Position numbers and translations under genes: made by a program. From Hormiphora californensis (lineage: Eukaryota > Ctenophora > Tentaculata > Cydippida > Pleurobrachiidae): a DNA stretch of 64,000 nt. How positions within the stretch are numbered: the first letter of the stretch is position 1; each line of letters begins with the position of its first letter. The notes beneath the pieces are model-generated. The model saw only the letters and a list, made by a program, of their open reading frames with translations, had not been told where the DNA came from and did not search any database. Below are positions 34,957-46,376 of this stretch, piece after piece. Location: assembly GCA_020137815.1 (NCBI GenBank), contig CM035356.1, positions 2,312,406 to 2,376,405 on the forward strand, read 5' to 3'.

Positions 34957-37900
34957 TCTCTCTCTCTCTAGACTACCTCTCTCTATCTCTCTCTTCCTCT
35001 CTGTCTCTATTTCTCCTGTATTTTGACGTGGATTTATGTTGCAGACTCTTAGCTACGAAAGAACACGGAAGATTTTTGTTTCGATGGCCGACCGAATTCT
35101 CCGCCAGTATAAATCAGATGGAGAGGCATTTCAAGCTACACCTGAAGATGCATCTGACGATACTGCCTACTGCTACCTACAGGTACCCTTCAATGCTCCA
35201 CATGATGTCTTCGTGGTGTTCCGGCACGACAATATTGATCGGAATGCCAGAGATCTTCTAGGAACTACTCATTTCCACGGCACCTCAATCAGTGTGGAAT
35301 ACTTCCCTACACCAGGTAAAATATACACATTAGCATGTAACAAGTAGCATGTGCCATAAAATACGCCCACCACTAACATATGTAATGCCATTCACACTTG
35401 ATGGTTACAACTTATAATATATTATTTGCCAGGGTGATGGATTGTTTGAAATCAAAATACGTGACCTATGAATTAATACAAACTATTCCTTCCAGAAAAC
35501 CCAGGGAGAGAACGGGAACATGTCGCCTACAAGGAGGTAGACAAGCTGTCCCTGTCAGCCCCAGACCTCTGTATCGAGGTAGATGACACTTTCTTCATCC
35601 CCAAAGCTGCTGTTGATCTAGTCACTCGATTTGAGTACCTCCCCATTGACGCTAATCTGGTAAATATTAGAAAAATTTGAATACCCCCACCCCACTAAAC
35701 TGGAAGTAATATATTCGGTGTGTTCTGTGTATTTGCAATACAAGTAACAAATCATATCGATAGGTATCTGACTGTTTAAAAGAACAGTTTAACTGGTTGA
35801 ATGATGAAAGGGTACTTCCATGGGGAGTTTATCACAGCCGGTACCAGGAAGAGACATTGCCATCAGTGACAGATGCACTACCTGTTATTGACAAGAAATC
35901 AGATGACCCTGCAACTGTACTGCACTGTCTTAACATAGCAATGTAAGGAAGGGAGGGAGGGAGCTAGAGAGGGAGGTAGAGAGTGACGGGGAAGTGACGG
36001 GAAGGGGGCTTAATTATAAAGATGCAAATACGTGTCCTATTCACAAATGCATATCCTATCCACACGTTCAAATAGAGGGGGTTGCCACGGGGTGCCCTAG
36101 CTGGGTATGGTAGGTTGCACGTGCAGGTTGGTGCAGGGGGTGAGAGGGGTGCTTCTGGTGAGGGAGAGTGTGGGTATTCGGGTCAACGAGTGCTCTACTT
36201 CAATAATACATATCAAAAGTGCTATAAATTGAACATTTCAGACGGGGAACCAAGTTTTTGAACCCGGGTCAAGTTGCTGTGGATGTGGCAGATCAACCAA
36301 TCTACAAACAGGCTAAAAGAATACAAATGGCCATGGCAGATAAGGGATATGGAAAGCAGATTGTCTTTCTTATTTTAGGACCATTCCACATAGAGAAGGT
36401 AAACTCGAAAAAATTAGTAAATATTTATTTCGTTGAATGATTGACAGTCTATTTTTTGCATTAGTGGAAATCATACATACATACATAATGAGCGTTAACT
36501 TGTTTTTTAGGTGACATTGGATATGGGGGTACTTCTTGTGGGAAATGTCGGATTGTCTGAGTTATTAGACAAGACAAAGATGAGTGTGGCCGGGGCTGGT
36601 GAAGCTGTGAAAGGGACAGGAAACCAGCTGAGGACGTTATACATCTTCCAGGTTTTTCTGTACGTGCTTCACCAGTTTAAATCGGAGTGTACGAGTCCTT
36701 CAACGGAATCACCTGCCTACCGATTTTGGGATACAGTTTACCGGTATCTCATGTTGCTGTTGGGGCTACACTACGCAACCAGGGCTCGGAACTTTTCAAT
36801 GTACGAGGCCCTGCTAGAGACAATGCTGCCCTTCTTTTTCTCACTCGACAGAATGAATTACCAGGTAACAAAAAACATAATATACTGAATGTGTAGGGAT
36901 ATATATATTATATGTATGTTATTTTCATTGCTTATATAAAACATACACGTACTTATTACATACTTGCCTACTTGAAAACAAGTTATATTTTTTGGCTTTA
37001 ACCCCCATTTTTTTCCTGTTATCCAGGTGTGGCTTACAGTATTCCTAGACGATCTACGCCAACTACATGCAGAGAACCCGGCACTAAGGGAGAAATTCGA
37101 GTCTGGGTGTTTCTTTTCGTGCGAGTCAGGGCGACCTTTTAGTTCTGTTGCACTTGACCAGTCCCATGAGTTTGTCAACCGACGACTGAAAAACTGCATG
37201 GCACCACTCGGATCAGATGATAGTTTAGCGTACAACTTAGCTGGCCCCCAGATCTCCCGAGAATGCAGTGCATATGAGGAAATGTCTGACCTTCGACCTG
37301 CAGGGGAACCCAGTAATGAGAGACATGATGACAACGCTGGTACCATTCTTCGTTTTTCGGAAGATGTGAGGAACCTGAAAGCAGCAATGTCAGCGAATCC
37401 GTTTACTACAGGGTCTGTATGTTATCTAAACAATGGTTCTGAAGTGCCACGTTCTGACGAGATGGTTTCGGGAATTGAGAAGATGGAAGAGGACGGGAGG
37501 AAAGCAGCAACCAAGTTCAGGGAGGAACGACTCTTCACATCAACGGTTCCTGTAACAGCTACAGTACACAAGGTGAACCTGCTGATGGCAGGAGAAGAGG
37601 ATGTCACCGCAAGAAAGGAGGGGAAGAAGGCTGAAAAAGTGGCAGTTGACATTTTGGGGAAACTGGCCAAAGTGGCTCCTTTAAGACCACAGCTGGTGAT
37701 GACCGCCCTCCAATACGATATTGATAACGTGGCACATGTCTTTGTCAATGGAGGTCAACTGCATCAACCACCCAAGTCTGCACTTCTCACACTTGCCAAA
37801 GAATTTGTGTTTCTTGGACAGAAGAGCGGATCCGGAGCTGCTATTGCTGATCTTTCTGTTGTTGTGACCCAGTTGGGGGCAAACAGCAAAGCGTCCACCT

Positions 37901-39659
37901 TCACCACCTTCTTCAGCTCGGTCTGGGCTGAATTAAACTCAATTGGTAAATTCCCAATTATTTTTAATACTCTATTTTAGTATTATTGACAACATATTAT
38001 ACGGGTTTCAATAATTTATTTGCATTTAAAGTTGTAATTAATGAATGAAACCCTTTCTCAGATCGGCGTGCTCGACGGCTGGACATTGTTGGGGATAATT
38101 ATAGGGACCACCACATCCTTAAGGAGAGTGTTAGGTAAGAACAAATAGTTAATTTAGTTCGAACACTGTATTCAAGATTAAGAAGTTCCGTGTCAGAGTT
38201 TTGATATCATTTCTGGGCTGTACAAATGAACCAGACGGGTTATCCAATCACCCGATTGTCAAATGCATAAAACCACATACTTTTGTAGGACAGAGCGAGG
38301 TTCAGGGACAGAGATCAATTTCAACGGGAGAACACAGTTCCCTAAGAACTTCATCGGTGATTTCCTGCGGAACAACAACAACAAAAATAAGTTGTACGAC
38401 CTGATGGCCCCTTACTTTATGCAGCGGGCACAGGACAACGATTTGAAAATTGCTGTGACCCATGGAAGGTGCGTATTATTACTTTCATCAATCACAGCGT
38501 AAAACTATTTATTGAGTATGTGACAGTGAATTGTATGAGACAAGTTCTTTAAATACACTATTTCAACGGGTGAATTGTCTCGGATTCGCTGAAAAACTGC
38601 CGTGCATTTATTTGATTCAATGCTGATGATTAATTACAACACAGGAAAGTGTCAAAGACGTGCAGGAGTGACCTCGAATCATCCACTCATCTGGAGGCAG
38701 ATATAAGGATCGTCCAACACATCTTGGATCAAATGAGGCATGCCGATCCCCCCTTGGATTATATAACCGTAAGGTAAGATCGAGAAAAACCAACATCAAA
38801 GACATGTAACTGTTTTTGTATTCAGACTAATATAAACTACCTATTCATTTACTCAACAGACTAATATAAACTACCTATTCATTTACTCAACAGATCAAAT
38901 GACACTGACGTGTTGGTGATTTTGCTGTCGTACATGGAGGAGCTAGAGAAAACGAGGCCGAGCTGCATCATTTACCTCGACACCGGTGTTGGTAAGGCAA
39001 GGTACACCATTGACCTGTCTACAATGTATCTGTCTTTGGGTAACATCCGGTGCAAAGCGCTTCGTTTTCTCCACGCTTTCACCGGATGCGACTTCACTCC
39101 AGCATTTTTCGGCCAGGGAAAGCTAAAGGTGGTTAGGGCAGCATTTGAAGATCTTGATCTTTGCAAGGTCATGGCCACTTTAGCTGTGGACATATCAGTG
39201 TCGAGGGATCAGTTGAGGGCAGTCACAGACTTTGTTATGCGGCTGTACAAATATGATGGGTTAACTGCCACCGAGGCCCGGTTCCGTGCCCTTCCGTTGG
39301 CAACGCAGTGGAGGAAAATGCCACCGACGGAGGGGGCAATCCACTGCCAAGTTTGGAGGGCTACCTACATTGCAGCCTCCTTTTGGGGGAAAGGATGCAA
39401 CCCCGTCCCAACGATTCTCTCTCCAGCAGGGTTTGGGTGGAGTGTAAAGGACAACCAACTCAGTTTTGTGTGGAACAAGGACACAACCAGCAGCCCAGTG
39501 TACCAGCAGCCCATCACAAGCTGTGTGTGCCGGTCAGATGGGGGATGTAAACGGTGTAAGTGTGTGAAGATGAGAATGACATGCACCCCTCTCTGCAAGT
39601 GCAAATGTGCCCACGTGGCCAGTCTACTAGTTGATCAGGTGATTGCTGATATGGACTAG
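33776..39659 (+). CDS. Intact 12-exon gene: 1375-aa protein with FEN1/PIN-like nuclease core and C-terminal CXC Cys cluster
   Basis: Exons: 33776-34594, 34702-34818, 35045-35315, 35496-35659, 35764-35942, 36242-36398, 36511-36864, 37027-37945, 38062-38134, 38289-38468, 38645-38773, 38894-39659. All introns are GT-AG and all phases agree, giving 4128 nt without a break. The N-terminal ~300 residues include a Pro/Thr/Gln-rich linker. Residues 527-540 (QVAVDVADQPIYKQ) resemble the first strand of PIN-type nucleases. Near the C-terminus HLEADIR (E1095, D1097), SNDTDVL (D1124, D1126) and LHAFTGCD (D1187) occur in the order and type of spacing of the EAEA, DxD and GCD metal ligands of FEN1/XPG enzymes. 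The last 45 residues hold CVCRSDGGCKRCKC and CTPLCKCKC, like CXC (tesmin/TSO1) DNA-binding repeats. From memory, similar long uncharacterised proteins are multicopy in many invertebrates; nothing shows a transposase DDE triad. Likely an element-encoded nuclease/DNA-binding protein. Gene structure is strong, function is inferred. Confidence 0.85.
38823..38890 (+). repeat. 34-bp tandem duplication at a splice acceptor
   Basis: Two identical 34-bp units end the last intron of the 1375-aa gene; each ends in ACTCAACAG, so two equivalent acceptors precede the last exon (at 38859 and 38893). Use of the upstream one would add 34 nt and shift the frame, so the downstream one must be used. Confidence 0.85.
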
Positions 39660-39919
39660 TACCAGACACCAGTAATATTGATTGCTGTTTATTTATTCAT
39701 TTTATTTGTTTACTTTTATGACTGTATGGGATGTGGTACAGTTCAGAACCCGGTGAACCCCTGTGTTTTGATATTTCTTTGGTGAGGAACCCGCAATTCG
39801 AACCTATCACCCACCCACCTGCCTATAAGAACCCTCCGTCCCCATGTTCTATCATTTCTACACTATTTCTAACTACCTCCCTTGTTCCTCCAGCCCTGCC
39901 AATAAGATAATTTATATCT
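39660..39919. other. 3' flank of the 1375-aa gene
   Basis: AT-rich, no AATAAA was clearly placed. Contains AACCCGCAATTCGAACCTA (39788-39806), whose complement resembles a tRNA B-box, but no tRNA body. Confidence 0.4.
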
Positions 39920-40916
39920 CGTGCAATAATTCATGTAACAACAATTCCTGTAATAGCATCATGGTAGTAAAAGAACAATACCAGTGAAATGAAATTGGCT
40001 CTCTGTTGAATATGGATAAAACTCCTTGCTGAAATGTCCACGACTAAGGTAATTTTAATGAGTTTCACTCGAATAGTTGTTCATGTTATGTTATGAGCTG
40101 TTTTAGTACATAAAATAAGTAACTCACATTGATCACTATCTCAGGTGTTTTGGAAGCATTGAATTGATAAGCCGGCCCTGTTATGTTGATGTTCCCGCGA
40201 AATACCGAGTGCTTCATGGAATACTGACCTGGGATATAGGGAGAGTAACGTTAAATGAGGAGGGTATCACTATACCAAGCTTTTCCTACTACTACACTGC
40301 TAATGTACCACCTCTAACGCGGTATGTGTAACGGTTCTCGTGACCAATCTAATTAAAGCCACGGACTATATCCTGATGAGGTATCATGTCTCACATATGT
40401 TAATGAGATTCACTGACTGAGAGCCATGTGATACCTCATCATAGGCTCTTTGTAACATATTAAATTGAGGTAATATGTAAGGGGGCGTGACAGTCACGCC
40501 CTGCACACTCCCTTGTCACACGCAACTCATTCGTCTTTTAGAGGTGCGCGCGATGACACCTCGTTAGTGGTCTTGGCGCGAAGCAATTTTCACGCGACAA
40601 CACATCCAAATAATTCCTCTACCGGGAAAAGCATTTGCGCGTAAACGAGCCGGAAATTCGCTTAGAGTCTCCGGATGGTTACTCAGGAGACCTAGAGCTA
40701 ACTTTTGACACCCATGGTTTTACCCCAAGTCAAAAAAATTTAGTTAGGTTTTTGTTGTTGTAAGTGAAATGGAAACATAGATAAAGATACATAAATTACA
40801 GTCTCTGGCATGATATTCTACTGTTTTCAGGTCCCCTCGACAGCCACAAAGCCCTGGAACAAAACCTGAAACATTCGGGGGGGTAAGATGTAATTATCGA
40901 CTCTACTATATCGCCA
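39920..40916 (-). repeat. Right inverted arm of the 12-kb element
   Basis: Reverse complement of 28968-29985. Its outer end (TAAGATGTAATTATCGACTC) passes directly into the GGCGCC array. Confidence 0.85.
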
Positions 40917-43900
40917 AATGGCGCCATTTGGCGATAAGAATAGCAAATTTTCAATGCTTTCAAAAATATGACGCTCGCCACTCGGCGCCGCGTGGCGCCA
41001 TTTGGCGAAAAAATCGCCAATTGGCGCCGAACGGCGCCAAATGTCGCCAGTTGGCGCTAAACGTCGCCATTTGGCGCCAAATGTCGCCATATGGCGCCAA
41101 TTGGTGACATATGGCGCAAACTGTTTGTCAAATATTAGTCGCCATTTGTCGCCAAACGTCGCCATCTGGCGCCAAACGTCGCCATTTGGCGCCAAATGTC
41201 GCCATATGGCGCCAAATTTTTGTCAAATGTTTGTCGCCATATGGCGCCACTTGGCGCCGAACGTCGCCATTTGGCGCCAAATGTCGCCATACGGCGCCAA
41301 ATGGCGACGTTCGGCGCCAAGTGGCGACAAATGGCGACGTTTGGCGCCAAATATTTGACAAAAATTTGGCGCCAAATGGCGACGTTTGGCGCCATATGGC
41401 GACATTTGGCGCCAAATGGCGACTAACATTTGGCAAACATTTTGGTAAAAGGGTCATGACCCTAAGTGACCAATTTTTGGCGCCAATTTTCGATTTTTTG
41501 GCGCCAAAAACCATTATTGGCGCCAAATATTATCGCCAATAAAAAATACCGGCGCCAAAACGCGATTTGGCGCCGGTTTTTTTGGCGCCAAAGCTCTTTT
41601 TGGCGCCGGCTTTTGGCGGTTCACTTGGGTGAACCCTAAAAAATTGGCGCCAATTCTGAAATTGGCGCCACCCATCCTTGACCCTAAGTTTTTGGCGCCA
41701 ATAATTCATCATGTGACCCTTTTGTAATAAAATCGGTGCCAGAAACTCGTTGGCGCCAATATATAGCGCCAATTTTTGGCGCCAATTATTCATCCTGTGG
41801 CCCTTTCGTAACAAAATATTGGCCCAAAATGATGTAAATTGGCGCCAATTTATGGCGCCAATTTATGGCGCCACATAAAGTTTGTAATTTGCCGTCCGTA
41901 GAAATGCTTGGAGTGGTGATGATGATGGAGTAACCTATAAGCGTGCAACACTAGCGTGCAACAATTACCACTTTTGCCCGTGCGAATCAAGTGGTTGTTA
42001 TGGCGGGTAGGCAAGGTCAAATGCGTGAATACTGCACGTGCATGTTGTTGGATGCGTGTTATGTGTTCGGGTGTTCCTGCCATCTACAACTGGGGTTCCC
42101 ATGATTGCCAAAGCTTTCCTACCTATAGGTACGTACGCACGTACGTATACGTACCCCCAATACAGCTCCAGTTCTACGAATCTTTATCACCTGATTCAAT
42201 ATATTTGAAGGGAACCTCTTCCTCAATCCTTATCACCATCCCTACCACTCTACCAACCTTTATATTCTTCAGCCCGACATGATGAAGAGATGGAGTGAGA
42301 GAGAGAGAAAGAGAGAGAGCTGAGAGAAAGGGGGAGAGAGACAGAGAGAGAGAGAGAGAGAGTAGAGAGAGAGAGAGAGAGAGACTAAGAGAAGATAGAG
42401 AGAGAGAAGAGAGAGCGTTATAGCATAGATCTTATCTTTCTATATCTCTCTCTCTCCCTCTCTTTCTCTCTCTTTCTATCTTTCCCTCTCCTGTACTCTC
42501 TCTCTCTCTCTCTCTCTTTCTCTGATACTCCTCTCTCTTCTCTCTTCTTCTCGTCTCCTTCTCTTTCTCATCTCTTTCCCTCTGAGAAAGATAGAAGATT
42601 AAGATCACGTAGGTACATCCAACGGGGTTCGACTAACGTCTAAGATGCAGGGTCCAACCAACAGGCTTTCTTGTCCCTAAGATCTGTTACTTGACACTCC
42701 GTATCTTAATTTTCAATAATGTACCTAAATTACAGCCAGTACCTAATGTTAAATGGCATTCCTCCACGTTTGAAGGGCCCAGTTATAACTGGAAAGATGC
42801 GTGTGACGAGTTTCGGGGTCAGACATTGTGATAGTACCACTGGTAATGAAAGTTATCCGCACAAATGCCAGCATCTGCAAACTGAGCTGTCTGGCGGCGC
42901 CAGACAGCTCTGACAGATCCTGACAGTGCGCTCAGATGGGGTCACGGCGCCAGACAGAAACTGAATGTTTTGTTTTTTTGGCGCCAATAATTGGCGCTAA
43001 TAAATTGGCGCCAAAAAGTGGCGCTAACAACTAGCGCTCAAGGGTTACTTAGTCGAAATTTTAAAGTTGGCGCTAATGATTGGCGCCAATTTTCCATCCT
43101 ATGACCCTAAATATTCAACAAATTGGCGCCAACAGTTGGCGCCAACTTTCGCCAGAGTTGGCGCCAAAACTTAGGGTCAAGGATGGGTGGCGCCAATTTC
43201 AGAATTGGCGCCAATTTTTTAAGGTTCACCCAAGTGAACCGCCAAAAGCCGGCGCCAAAAAGAGCTTTGGCGCCAAAAAAAACCGGCGCCAAATCGCGTT
43301 TTGGCGCCGGTATTTTTTATTGGCGATAATATTTGGCGCCAATAATGGTTTTTGGCGCCAAAAAATCGAAAATTGGCGCCAAAAATTGGTCACTTAGGGT
43401 CATGACCCTTTTACCAACATTTTGCGCCATATGGCGCCATTTGGCGCTATATGGCGATATTTGGCGCCAAATGGCGACGTTCGGCGCCAAGTGGCGACAA
43501 ATGGCGCCATATGGCGACGTTTGGCGCCAAATGGCGACTAACATTTGACAAAAATTTGGCGCCATATGGCGACGTTTGGCGCCAAATGGCGACAAAAATT
43601 TGAAAAAAATTTGGCGCCAATTGGCGACGTTTGGCGCCAAATGGCGACGTTAGGCGCCAAATGGCGACAAATGGCGCCATATGGCGACAATCGTTTGACA
43701 AACATTTGTCGCCATATGGCGCCAAATGGCGACAAACGGCGCCATTTGGCGAATTAATCGCCAGTTGGCGCCACGTGGCGCAGAACGGCGAGTGTCCTAC
43801 TTTGAAAACCAATAAAAATATTATTGATACATCGACAATTTGCGCCAAATGGCGATGTTTGGCGATGAGTATCGCCAAGTGGCGCCAAACGGCGCCATAT

Positions 43901-44320
43901 GGCGAAAAATTCGCCGAATGGCGCCATTTGGCGGCACTTTGTGACGATTGGCGCCAAACGGCGCCATTTGGCGACGAATGGCGCCAGATGTCGCCAAACG
44001 GCGCCATTTGGCGACTTGATCTCCTGATCACTTAATGGCGCCAAATGGCGCCATTTGGCGATAACAATTTTGCGCATGTTTTTTTTCAGACTTTGTACCA
44101 TCGCCACGTGGCGATACCGCCAAGAGTCGCCAATATTTGGCGAATGGCGATCGCCACTGGCGCCACGTGGCGCCGCGTGGCGCCACGTGGCGCCACATGT
44201 GGCGCCAAATGTGGCGCCAAATTTTGGCGCCAAATGGCGCCATTTATTCGCCACGTGGCGCCATTTGGCGAATTTGATGGCGCCATTTGGCGCCATATGG
44301 CGCCATTTGGCGCGCACGAC
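40917..44320. mobile_element. 3.4-kb GGCGCC foldback array
   Basis: Two blocks, about 40917-41880 and 42965-44320, consist of GGCGCC palindromes spaced 8-20 bp apart by short AT-rich linkers (e.g. TTTGGCGCCAAATGGCGAC). The blocks are inverted copies: CCCTAAGTGACCAATTTTTG near 41459 and AAAAATTGGTCACTTAGGGT near 43382 mark the correspondence. Both strands read alike, so many frames stay open with an NGDVWRQMATFGAKWR-type periodic peptide; these are shadows, not genes. TTTGGCGCC matches the E2F/DP site core TTTSGCGC. No transposase. The segment abuts the right arm of the 12-kb element. Confidence 0.85.
41881..42964. other. Centre of the GGCGCC foldback
   Basis: Unique sequence (41890-42290, 42600-42960) around a GA/CT-rich block (42290-42600). 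A TACGTACGCACGTACGTATAC stretch lies near 42127-42151. No gene was recognised. Confidence 0.5.
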
Positions 44321-44814
44321 CTAATCTTTCATACTACCCTATAACCTGCGTCATTTGAGAGTTTGAATTGACGCACACAGAATTGTAACTTGTCATATCA
44401 TCATAGTAGGAGTACTACAAAGACCCTATAGACAGTACCTGAAGCTTTGTTTCCCATGTTGCAATGGTGAAGTTGCACTGCAGAGCCTTTCGTGATCAGT
44501 CTCCCTTCCCCGATAATTTATAATAGGTCCTCCATCATTCTCCTTTTATGGCTCTATATCATTCTCATATTGTTCAGTGTTCACTGAATACTGTTCAGTG
44601 TACTGCATGTCTTAGACCTTGGTGTACTGAGAAGGAGCATTATACCATGCTGATTATGCACATGAGATGGACGGGAGAGAAGAGAGAGTTGTCTCCCCGT
44701 CCCTCACTAATGATCCCTTTAGCTGTACTTGGTTTGTATTATCCTTGTTAAACGTTTGAACCCCCTCCTTTGCCTGATATAACTGCATAGTAGTAGCTCA
44801 CCACCCACCCAGTT
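44321..44814. other. 5' flank of the GPCR gene
   Basis: No gene seen. From about 44340 on, the sequence has an indel-rich second copy at 48330 onward. Confidence 0.45.
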
Positions 44815-46298
44815 ATGAATGAAACATTGGATTTGGATTGGACTGGTAATGGTACCTCCCACTATCTCTTCAACGCTCAGCTGTGTCCCCTAATGAGACT
44901 ATCCGAGAGGAATAGTAGCACTGGGTTAAATGTGGCGTGGGGCATCATCTTCTTGATCCTTGGAATAGGTACAAGGCACATGGGGGATGTTTTGATGCCT
45001 TCCTCGTTCAATAAACTTGCTCCTTTGCTCCTTTCTCGGACCATTTATAGAACTGAGCGAGAGGAAGGTTCTATACGAATCCTAACCACCCTTACACTTT
45101 ACAGGTGGTATAGCGTTGAACATTGCAACGTTACGAGGGATCTACAGTACCGCAACACACACCAGAGACTCCTTTAGATCGGTAAAACACACTATAGTGC
45201 ACTAAATCATAGATAGAGACTCATTCAGATTCGATCGGTAACCAATCTGCTTTTTTTAACTTGAGAAGCATAATCCAAAATGAAGTTTCCAGCAAGTTAT
45301 TAACAACTAAAACATTATATATCGATGTCTAATTGTACCCAAATTCCTACAACACTGTACCAGCTTCCCCAGGCTGTCTACATGAATGTTTCCATACTAG
45401 ACATCCTACAGGGAGTGTGTTCCCTCTACAGTGGATCTATCCTCCTATCTAACTTCACGTGGAACGAGAGTGACGGGGGAGGTAAGAAAACGAGGGGGTA
45501 GGTGGGGAGTAGTAGAGGGGTAAGAGGGGCTGGGGACCTGGGGTGAAGTAGGAATACAATAAACTGGATGTGGGCATGATATTATACTAGATTATGATGC
45601 ACCTTTGTAGAGCTAAATAACACACATACCTGTTTTGTTTAGTCTCCACTGGTCCAAGGGTACTGGGTCTTGGTGTTTTGGGTTCTTGTCGTGCCACCTT
45701 CTTGGGGGAGCACCTGAAATAGATCGCATTAATTAGCTGAAATGATCATAGTTGAAACCTATACAACAGACAAATTGACTGATGAGACGGCAAATGTATA
45801 CACAATTCAGATAAAGCCGTTACTTTTGATTTCCCTATCTCATTCCCTCTATCGTCAGGTACATTTGTGGCCAACACCCTGGGCATGTTGTTTATCGTGT
45901 CCGTGCAAACCAAGATCACCCTGATAGCGGTTGCCATGGCGGTGACCGTGGGAAATACAGTGTTCAGTTACAGTCCGACAGGGAGGGAGACTCTGGTGAC
46001 GAGTAGAGTGGTTCTGGGAGTTAGTTGGGCTGCCGGAGCTCTACAGGCCATCTTACCATTCATGTGAGTGGTGTTTTAGATTAGAGAATTTAATGATTTG
46101 ATTGCACTGGTGTAACCACGCTTAGGAACGTTAGCGTGATTGTTGTGTAACCATGGTAACCAAACCAAGCAACTATGATTGTGTTGTAACCATGGTAACC
46201 AATGCAGGTACAGTACGAGATACAGGCATCCTGATTACCTACTAATGAGCGTCGCCGACTTCTCAACCTCTCCCACCCCACGTAAGTAGAGAGGAAGA

Positions 46299-46376
<78 letters not shown>

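Larger units (their letters stand above)
28968..40916. mobile_element. ~12-kb arm-bounded element carrying the FEN-like/CXC gene
   Basis: Two ~1-kb arms, about 28968-29985 and 39920-40916, are inverted copies of each other with only scattered differences (e.g. GGAAGCATTGAATTGATAAG near 40150 against its complement near 29710). Between them lie a 32-bp minisatellite, two smaller MITEs, a coiled-coil gene on the minus strand and a 12-exon gene on the plus strand. Long similar inverted arms around an intact gene are the layout of a large DNA transposon. Outer ends are approximate and no target duplication was found: the right arm abuts the GGCGCC foldback and the left abuts another repeat. It could also be a host-gene segment flanked by two insertions of a separate ~1-kb repeat. 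Confidence 0.6.

Noticed and set aside
40796-44344. Many 60-194-codon frames with a GAKWRRLAPNGD-like periodic peptide on both strands
   Set aside because: Open on both strands because GGCGCC is palindromic; the peptide follows the DNA repeat, not protein constraint.
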